Source: Panax quinquefolius
Lineage: Eukaryota > Streptophyta > Magnoliopsida > Apiales > Araliaceae
Direction of reading: 5' to 3'
DNA: 64,000 nucleotides
Assembly (NCBI GenBank): GCA_020205615.1
Contig: CM035153.1
Location: 93,462,792-93,526,791, forward strand
Under the pieces are notes generated by a model. It was not told the DNA's origin and did not search any database. It worked only from the letters and a program-made list of their open reading frames with translations. Shown piece after piece: positions 55,120 to 64,000 of the stretch. The translations under genes were made by a program, and so were the position numbers. The stretch's first letter is position 1. Each line of letters starts with the position of its first letter.

Positions 55120-58100
55120 CTTTTCATAACATGAATCAAAGAAAACGTGGCTAACACGAAGGTTAGACAAGTGTTTTAAGAAAAACATGCCTTCAGCGTC
55201 TGCTACAGTAAAAATAACTTTTTCTTTTAGTCTTTATGGTCTCTACAATACATAACCACATAACATACTATATTAGGTCATGAATGAACATACATGGTTT
55301 CTAATGAATCTTACCCTTCATCTCAATCTAATCATATATTAGATTTGTTACTATTGGTTCCGGCTTGCCATTATATTTTACATTATTATTACCAACTTCT
55401 TTCTCTTCTATGTCTTATGTAGATTTACTTCATTAATCCAACTCGTTTCAAGTTAATCATCCTTCCTCACAGCTAACTAACATCCTTACATTATTAATCG
55501 AAACTCGATCATCATAGGTTAAGTACACTTACTGCATATCATTCACATTCCATTACTTAACAACTTTTAGTTGTAACTCTTAACGTTATAGTCATTATTG
55601 AATACAGTTCACGTTCTTTATACTTTACGTTCATCATTTAACTACTCATTAAACAACATTAAATTCCTAAAGTCATCACTATAACAGTGATTTAGGAAAG
55701 GTCTTATCATTATCCATTAAGTAATTACATAACCCATATTTGTATTGCAAACCATTGGATTCATAATCAACTTGGTCAACAAATTTCCATAGCTGACTTA
55801 ACACATTACATTGTTCTCATTACGTTCATCTTCAATTGATTATTAACCTTTAATCATCATACATTAAGTGTCAAACAATGTTATATTAACACCTTAATTC
55901 ATTACTAATGAGTTATCTTTAATTCTATACTTGTAAACATTCTTGTCTGTCAAAACTCTAGGACTGGCACCGCGGCGCCACACTTAGCTCTCCTTCTCGT
56001 GCCGCGGCGTGAGTTTGCAGTAGGCAAGCCTCGAACTCGGCACTGCGGTGTCACTCATTAGCCTTGGGTTGGCGCCGCGACGCCAACTCTGTGCCTCAGC
56101 TAGATTGCAAAATTTGAAAATTTTATGAAACTCCCGGACGCATAACTTCTTCGTTATAAGTCTGAAATGGCTCGTTCAAAAGCCTACAGTTCACAAATTA
56201 CATACTCTACACGTTCATGCAAGAATTTTATCTATTTAACTTTGTTTCCTAAAAATTCACCAATTAGTTCATTTTTAACGAAAACGATAAACGTTCGTGA
56301 ACGTTCAACGCTCGTTTCTTCGTTCTAAGTCGGAATCCGGTCATTTTCGAGTCCGCAACTCTATAATGCCAAATATGACTTGTCTCCATTGAAAACTAAT
56401 GTTTCCAAGCTCAATATCAAAATTTGACTTCTATTCCGAGATTGTCACGAATTCGACGATTATCGTCCAAACTCGTGATTTTCGCCTTAACTTCATTTCT
56501 TATGATTTGTTCATTGTTTCAAATGGATTCAATCCATCATACTAACATCTTGACATACATACTTCATTAACTTATAAACATAATAAGTTATTACTTGTTC
56601 TTTGTGAGTTTATAACTTATAAAAGTATAAACTACTTATGATTTCCTTTCTCATAACTTATTCAAGATTAAGTCTTTTACCAACCATTCTTGCTTCTTAT
56701 TATCATACAATCTTATTAAGGTACACATATGAGTAGTTCATATAAGCTCTTCATAAATTCATAACTTAATTTAGTTTGAATGACTTATTCTTGACTTATA
56801 CGGCTTAAGCCCATTGATTAATCATTCTTACCATTCCTTAACATACATGTTATACCACTACCCATCTCCCTACCATTGGAAGAGAAATAGATTCATGGTT
56901 TAAGTTCTTACCCTTGAATATCACTTGACTAAGCTTTAATCTCCTTCTTGCTTCTTGAAAATCTCATAATGGAAGTTTGACTTATAAGTGCTTATTCTCT
57001 CTAACTAATAAGTTGCTTAACTTGAGAGGAGTTGGGAGAAATTTTAATCAAGCCATCAAATGAATTAAGAGCTCTCTATTTGTAGACAACCCAAAGTGAG
57101 GGCATTTTAGTCCAAAGCCAATCCCACCTCCTTAATCACCTCCTTACTATTTCTAGCTTAAGAACTAAGTTAACTTGGCCACCACACTCTTTGCTTGGCC
57201 ATCACAACATCTATCCAATACTTGGGCATCACATATACTTAACCATTAAGTATACTTGTTAATCACATAACTTATCCTTTAAGTTTACTTGTTAATCACC
57301 TAGCTTATACTTTGCTTGTTGATCATAACTTTTACTTGTGCACCACACATAAGCACTTTACTTGCTTATCACATTAATTACTTGCTCATTACTTTGGATC
57401 ACCCATGTGTTTAAACCATCCAAAACCCATAAGTTCATACTTTGGGCTTTTAGCTTAACTTATATATTGGGCTTGCATTAACAATTCTTTGGGCTTTATC
57501 ATTAGCTTGCATTGGGCTTACACATCTCTACACTTGGGCCTTATCAATATCTCATCGGACTTTACAATTTCTTACTCAATCCTACAAGTCTATTACATTT
57601 GGCTTAAAGCCTTGTAACGTATAATTTAGGTATTAATCTCGTATTCTAACTCGTATACTTATTTATGTACACCATACCTTCATTCATCCATACTCGTATG
57701 ATACTTCATATCACACTCGTATTCATTACTTCGTACAATACCTACGTATTATACGATAATTACATTAATTCAATATACACACTTCATTTCCTTCTCGGAA
57801 TTCATTTTCCCTAATCGTTAGGTTTTAAGTCTGCAGGCGAAAAACTGCATTTGTTATAATTGAAATATTATTGGATATTCCATCTCATCTTAGGATACTA
57901 TCATTACGTATTTCTTGAAAGTTCAAAAATAATTCCCAAGCAGAAATGCGTGAATAGTGTTTTTCAGGAAATTTCTCAGAAAGCTTTTATTTTCGTCTTG
58001 GAAATTCAAACACTTTAATTCTACGACGTAGCCAAAATATTACGACGTTCCGATATGTCTAGGTCATAGAATGACCTTCAATTAGCTTACTCCCATAAAT

Positions 58101-58184
58101 AATTAATTAAATTCATTTAATCCATATAATAAAAATAAAAATTTAATTCTCAAAAATCTAAAATTTATGGGGCGTTACACTAAC

Positions 58185-58663
58185 TCGCGTTGAAACGACC
58201 TAATATTAACAAGTTTGTCCTTTCAATTAGTATGTGTAAACTAGTACGAGTCTACACTTAAAGAATCAAATCATCACATAGCATGCTTCTCAACATATTA
58301 CATGGCACATTGGTCGTATATTACAAGATAAAGAGATCATGTAAGCATGTCTTAAATTTCAAAACCAAAAGCAGAATCTTGGCAAGACTGCAGGACGGTG
58401 CAGCTGCGCCTGGTCTAGGCTTAGGAATGGCGCAGCTGCGTTGTCCCTTGGTCAGACCAAGGTTGAGATGCTGCTCTCCTGAATTCAGTTTAACTCTAAC
58501 ATACCAATTATGCATATATTTTAAGATACGTACATGCTAGTGTTTGCCACATAACACATGACCATACTTGAATTCATTACATCAAGTTTAACTTACAAAG
58601 TATATGTCATTAAAACATAAAAAGTTATGTAAACATCATGCTTTGTAACTTGGTTATACACTA
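58185..58663 (-). repeat. Element F LTR, fragment 3
   Basis: Follows the CTAAC duplication of G, so it continues 44186. It contains a GC-rich block (58394-58462) with GCAGCTGCGCC and GCGCAGCTGCG, at an LTR offset similar to G's GC-rich block. No gene; the 85-codon plus-strand open stretch has no motif. Confidence 0.5.
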
Positions 58664-60306
58664 TGTGATGCCCCCAAATCCGGGTTACCTGGCCCTCGAT
58701 TTTGGTGCTCACGATCCACAAAAATATAACATCTAACTACCCATTCATTTATAAATAGGAATACATTACTCATTAACATATGTTGTTAATACATAAGTCC
58801 CAGGTCCACTAACCTTAACATTACAGTCATACCCCTTAGATATACAAAAAGGGTTTACAATACAACATAATAAATATGCTAATCATAACTAATTCATAAC
58901 TATGCCTTTGCCTTTATCCTTCGCAGCACCTCCTGCCACTTTATCCCTAGCTAAAAAGTTTTATTTAGCAAGGGTGAGCAACTAATTTGTTTCGCAAGTT
59001 AAGACATACAATAAATGTATAAGAATTCAAAACAATAGACCATCTATTTGATAGAATGAATCCAAAGTTCGAGGAAACTTTGAAATAGCTGAAGAAATCG
59101 TTATTCAATAACAAGTCATCTCATATTCTATACAACACAATAATTCAATAATGATAGAGTACAACGCTTTCAAAGTTTCTACGATATATTTTAATGAATA
59201 ATTAAGAATCAATTCTACGTAATAGCAAAGCGGAATGTTTTTCAGATTTATGCTAAGTGATCACACTTGATCTTGAACTTTTCCTCTCGGGTATCTATCA
59301 AAGATTTACTTTAATAAATACTCAGGTGTATCAAATAACTATAAAGATTAAATCATACCCCTCTGCAAGTATAACAAGTGATCAACTTTATTATACCCTA
59401 TATTATGCATAATACTTAAACATAGCGTGCAATAGTCGAATTTATGACCAATAAAATGTTCCCTTTATATAAAAGGTTGTTCTCCTCAGTCTCAGAATCA
59501 AGATTTTGATTTAACAACGAAATTCAATGATTTCAATATCTAATCACTTCTCTTCTCTTTTCTTTTTAAACCTATCAAGTTCTAACAAATGTTCGTCTAG
59601 CCAAAATAATTAGCTAAGACATTTCTCAGTATAATTTGACAATAAATAGGAATTATCTGTACTGTCAATTCTAACTTCTACAGATATGAATATCCAACAA
59701 TAGTTATTCTACAAATGAATATTTCTGAATCAGTTATTCAATTTGAATTATTAAACATGCACTAACTGCGAATAATCAACAATAAATTCCCTGGATGTGG
59801 TGTAATTAGCAATAATTAACCACTATAATTATTGAATGAATATAACTCAAGGTTGAGTTAGGAAACTTGCCTCTTCTGCTGATTACAACTACACAATATA
59901 ATTAACTGCGTTTGTAAGACCTATAATCAACAATGTCGGTCTCACAATTAGCACAATCATTTATAACACACAACATTGTAGTCTACAGTCAAACCTTCTC
60001 CTAAACACATTTGCACAGAGTCACAACAGTGTTTATAACCTATATAAACACTTAACAAGTTCAACTAGTTCGGTCTGGTTGGACTTCGGTCTCATCTTAG
60101 TGTTCTGGTCACCTTACCCGACAATAAACACAATTATCTGTTAAGTAAACTTAGTCTCTAAGCTTCAATATTATTTTAGATAAGTCAAATATAAGTTATA
60201 ATATTTTCGGAAGCTTTTAATAATTTATAAACAATTATTATAATTTATAATAATTTTTCAAACATCGGAATCATTTTTAAATGATTTAATTATCAAATAA
60301 ACTAAT

Positions 60307-61080
60307 CATTATTAATATTTAATAATATAAAAATATTAATAACATACTTGTCAAAATATTAAAGTTTTTTAATAACTTAAAAGATTTTTAAATCAACAAT
60401 ATTCCACTTAAATGATTTTTAAAGTAATTAAAATCATTTTAAATCATCACCATTAATATTAAAATATTAATGAAAGTATTATCCAAATACTAAAAGTCAT
60501 TAATTACAACTTAAAATATTTTTAAATCATTTTTCTCATTTTTAAATGATTTTTAAATCAATAAAATCATTTTTAATTCATTTATTTAATATAACAATTA
60601 AATAAATCTAACATCATTAATATTAATTTATTAATGAGAATTCTCCAAAAATATTGAAAATTATATTTTATAATTCAAAATATTTTCTAATACTTTATTC
60701 TCATTTAAAATTATTTTTAAATCATTAAAATCATTTTTATCTTATTTATTTAATTTAATAATCAAATAAATCTAATATCATTAATATTAAATTATTAATG
60801 AAAATTTCAAAAAATATTAAAAGTTATATTTTATAACTCAAAATATTTTTAAATTCATTACTCTTATTTAAAATGATTTTTCATAATATTAAATCATTTT
60901 TCTCTAATTTATTTAATATACTAATTAAATAAATTAAATATCATTAATATTCAAATAATTATAAATATTAATGAAAAAAATATCCCAAATAATCAAAAAT
61001 TATTTTTCATAATTTAAAATAATTTTTTAAACCATTTTAATAATTTTAATAATTTATTTTCTATTTTTAAATAATTTTCG
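60307..61080. repeat. 164-bp tandem repeats, very AT-rich, in H
   Basis: The marker CATTAATATT occurs at 60451, 60615, 60779 and 60942 (spacing 164, 164, 163), with a partial earlier copy at about 60307. Units also share AAATCATTTTT and TTATTTAAT strings. Confidence 0.85.
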
Positions 61081-62326
61081 GATTCTCAGAAATTAAATAA
61101 ATTGAAAACCGTCGCTAATGGCCTTTAGCGACACTTGACTGTTGTCTTAGGTGTTCTTGGTTCAAGAACACTAACAAGGTCAGTGTTCAAGGTCCCCTGT
61201 TTGACCGTGAATAATTCATTGGTTAATAGGCTTCTGGGTTAAATTAAACCTAAGTCGTGTAGTACTCATGTAGCAATACAACATCCAATAATAACTTTGA
61301 TCAAATAACAAACATACGAGGAGATCTGTGCAATCAAACTCATTGTCATAACATTTCTGGGTTTCTAGAAAACCAGATAGTTCGACCAGTCACTTTCAAG
61401 GCCGATTTAATCCAAGCTCCAAATATGTTTTGTGTGATATAAAGGTTTAAACGTATTGTCCATATGTCAAGGAACAATATTAAAGCAACAAATCTGACGA
61501 ACAACAAATTAATCACTACTTATTTAGCGGTCAAACTCAGTCAGAACGAGTGTTCATACACTTTTTGGAATTTTCTAGAAAAGCGTTTCGTGATCAGATA
61601 GCTTAGTTTGACCAACTACTATGTTCGATCGGTTGTCTGTTTAAAGGATATAAAACCATATACTTAAAGAACACATAATAGGCTACAAGTTGGATATAAC
61701 AACAACTTCAAATCCCTTACAACCTGACAGATCATTGCATTACAAAACCTTGTCAAAGGCTGAAAACTACTTTTGGGTTGCCCAGATTTTTGAGTGGTCA
61801 TGGTCAGTCAACTGTCTTTGACCGTTAATAACTTCAATTTCAGACATTAAATTGTTACACTACTACTTGAAGATGAAAGACAACATAGCAAACTATAGAT
61901 CCAAACAATAAAACATCTAAAACATCAAACAAACAAGAATCTGTGGCTCGTGACATTAGCTTGTCAGACCACAGAAATTGCTAAAGAACAGATTTTGAAA
62001 ACTTGAATTTATACCCACTTTGATGCTATGGATCCATCATGGATCAACATATATCAGCTAAAAACATCTTATAACACCTTCTTAAACACTTCAACAAAAA
62101 AATTTTCTTAGCACCAAAGATTAAAAAAAAATAAAAAAAAATTTGATTTATACCTTCTAGCTTCCAATTCTTGATCTTAATCCTCAAATCTATTATTGGT
62201 TGATCTAGGGCTGACTAAAATGACTGAAACACTTCTAATTTTCGGAGGATCTTGAATGAGAGAGAGTAGGTGAGAGCAAGATAGCAAAATGGCTAGTTTT
62301 TTTTTGATTTTTCTCTCTATAAATCT

Positions 62327-62334
62327 CTTATATA
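62327..62334 (-). promoter_or_regulatory. Probable TATA box of H
   Basis: The reverse complement is TATATAAG, about 860 bp from the U3 end, in a position similar to G's TATA box. Confidence 0.5.
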
Positions 62335-62535
62335 TTGCTTGTTGCAATTAGTCACTTGATGTGTTGTTCATTGGAGTGTGAAAATGCTAATAATTTAATG
62401 TCTCCAAGTCAACATAGTGGTTGAACAACTAAAGTAACTAGCCAATTTTGCAAGTTATCAAATAAAGAAAGTAAAAAGGGTATTTTGGTCTATTGTAAAT
62501 TAAATTTAATGGCAATCTAGACTTTTTGTCCAACC

Positions 62536-63020
62536 CTTAGGGTTTGACACTTAGGGTTTAACCCTAAGGTCTTAACCCTTAAATTTTTTAAAAATCTAAC
62601 TTCTACGATTTTCAAATTAGGGCTTTCATAATAGAAAAATAAAATTTCTAAATTATAATTAGGGTTTATAAAATAGAAAATTAAGATACTAAAATATAAT
62701 TAGGGTTTTCTAATCATATTTAAGTTTAATAAACACTTTGGCTTGCCAATTAGGATTAGGGTTTCCTAATTTAGGATTTATGATTCCCGGTTTTGAAATT
62801 AGGGTTTTTCGGCTATTGGTTAGGGTTTCTAAAAACACGTTAGGGTTTTTATTCTTGAAATTAGGGTTTCTAATCTCTTAATAGGGTTTATTAATTTTAA
62901 ACCTTATCCATGCAATCATTGGTCAACATTCCTATATAGTACAAACACGTACCCATCGATACAATTATTTTAATTGAATTTTCTATCGAACCCCTTTTTT
63001 GAAATTAGGGTTAGGGTTTT
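62536..63020. repeat. Telo-box cluster (eleven TAGGGTTT) in H
   Basis: Eleven exact TAGGGTTT strings (AAACCCTA on the minus strand) within about 480 bp, plus near-matches, irregularly spaced. In the LTR's own direction they lie about 200-690 bp upstream of the TATA box. Confidence 0.9.
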
Positions 63021-63197
63021 TAAAGCTATTAAGCACAACTCTACTCTATTTTCTCAGTCAATACTTAATTTGCCCATTTCTCGAGACTTGTCTCACAGAT
63101 ATCTGTGATCTGATATTAACGAATAATGTCAATATTAAATAAAAAAAAATTATTCGTAAAATTTTGATTATTCGAAATCCCGGGTTATCATACACTA

Positions 63198-64000
63198 CTC
63201 AGTAGTCATGCTTGTATATAGACAACACATGTATACTTTACTCACATAGTTCATATTCTAGAAATTTCCTTTTCTTTATGCCTATGCGTGCATAAGTGAA
63301 AACCATACATTAACCAAATGATGTTCATGTCAATATGTCTATAGGCATAATGAATCCTAATACACATGCTGGAATGGTCATAACATACTTTACTCATTAC
63401 TTGATGATATTAGCTCCCTCATTCTAACTTACTTTGAATTGAACACTAAGTCAACTTAGCATATCTTAACATGTAACTCTCATGCATTTACAACATATAT
63501 TAAAGCCAAATGCATGCTCAAATGGTCAGAACTTACTAGATAAAAGTCTTGATCAAGTTCTCTTTGAAAAGCCTTGAGTTACTTATCTTTGGAATAGTCT
63601 AATCTTTCAATCATGTATGCTAGTGTGTTTAATCACTTTAGTCTTGCATTTCATGTTAATATAAACCATATTATCATGTTCATAAAGTCAATATGCTCAC
63701 ATGATGTGTTCGTGACAAAGTTCACTTTTGAAATCATACACCTCATTTCAAGACTACAAGTATTGTGTCAATCATGGTGATACTTGTTCACCCTATATGC
63801 ATGTGCTTACATATGCATGTCAAAACAGTTTACAAGCTTGTTTTAACTATGTACCAACAAGTTAGCATGAACAGAAATTGAACAAAAATTATCTTAGGCA
63901 GTCTTTGGCTTTGGCGCAGCTTTACTACTACATTAGCTAGTACAAAATCGGTGTAAATGCTGCAATGCTGTCGACTAGAGGCGTATACATCGCTTCTCTC
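63198..64000 (-). repeat. Element F LTR, fragment 4 (runs off the window)
   Basis: AT-rich continuation after H, assigned to F by position. GGCGCAGCT at about 63913 echoes the GC block at 58394-58462. No gene or clear signal. Confidence 0.4.

Larger units (their letters stand above)
44187..58179 (-). mobile_element. Element G: Tekay-like chromovirus, degenerate, with nested solo LTR
   Basis: LTRs 44187-47918 and 51609-58179 (3911 bp without the nested insertion). The target duplication is CTAAC on both sides (44182-44186, 58180-58184). The internal part is 3690 bp, where about 6-7 kb would be expected, with gag, protease, reverse transcriptase and RNase H remnants but no integrase. A leader ORF lies between the primer site and gag. 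The 3' LTR lacks about 180 bp (counterpart of about 55760-55950) that the 5' LTR keeps. Confidence 0.92.
51609..58179 (-). repeat. Element G 5' LTR, split by a solo LTR
   Basis: TGTGACGCCCCC..GGGGCGTTACA, interrupted at 52465-55124. It aligns with 44187-47918 at about 95%. GC-rich block at 55971-56091. Confidence 0.93.
58664..63190 (-). repeat. Element H: probable solo LTR of a third Tekay-like family
   Basis: Plus-strand ends TGTGATGCCCCCAAATCC and GGGTTATCA; its layout matches G's LTR (GCCTTTGCCTTTATCCTT motif near the left end, TATA box towards the right). The flanks carry the direct repeat TACACTA (58657-58663 and 63191-63197); a 5-bp duplication CACTA with a degenerate LTR end is an alternative reading. 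No primer site or internal sequence follows. It holds four 164-bp tandem units and a telo-box cluster. Confidence 0.65.

Noticed and set aside
58283..58540. 85-codon ORF with Leu/Arg-rich translation
   Set aside because: Covers the GC-rich palindrome block of an LTR and has no family signature.
62536..63020. Captured telomere tract
   Set aside because: The TAGGGTTT strings are separated by unrelated sequence with no 7-bp periodicity, so this is a motif cluster rather than telomeric DNA.

Overview
The window looks like plant nuclear DNA, most likely from a eudicot with a large repeat-rich genome. Nearly every base can be assigned to LTR retrotransposons of three Ty3/gypsy lineages: Tat/Ogre, Athila, and Tekay-like chromovirus. 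I see no intact host gene, rRNA, tRNA or CRISPR. The lineage calls rest on primer-binding sites, polypurine tracts, domain order and protein motifs read by eye. I cannot name the species.

Layout. (A) An old Tat/Ogre-type element on the minus strand runs from before base 1 to 26800. Its left LTR ends at 473 and its right LTR is 24209-26800. Its internal part holds gag, protease, an archaeal-type RNase H and integrase, but no reverse transcriptase. Between pol and the 3' LTR it carries decayed antisense genes: a plant mobile domain (PMD) gene and a DUF7745-like gene with a coiled-coil tail. (B) An Athila element on the plus strand (10293-21548, target duplication GACAC) sits inside A's gag-protease gene. 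(C) A second Tat/Ogre element of A's family, plus strand, survives as an LTR remnant, primer site, leader and gag start (26801-28945). A appears to have inserted into C's LTR at a TA microsatellite. (D) A pol-less Athila-type derivative on the minus strand (28946-34760) interrupts C's gag. (F) An LTR of a Tekay-like element (34761 to beyond 64000) interrupts D's 5' LTR and is itself broken by three younger insertions. These are E (34831-43504, two ~4 kb LTRs around a 334-bp non-coding core), G (44187-58179, Tekay-like, target duplication CTAAC, with a solo LTR of E's family inside its 5' LTR, target duplication CTTTT) and H (58664-63190, a probable solo LTR).

Insertion order implied by nesting: C first; A and D into C; B into A; F into D; E, G and H into F; the solo LTR into G. 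By eye A's LTRs differ by roughly 15-17%, B's by about 7%, and E's and G's by about 5%, which agrees with the nesting.

No element is autonomous. B's pol has lost a reverse transcriptase aspartate (FMDN) and an integrase aspartate (SHEG), and many of its stops fit C-to-T change at CAA/CAG. The most interesting signals are the intron-bearing antisense genes in A; arrays of small hairpins with conserved loops and changing stems in the LTRs of A and of E's family; a telo-box cluster just upstream of the TATA box in H; a leader ORF upstream of gag in G; and GC-rich palindromes in LTRs or flanking DNA of unrelated families.
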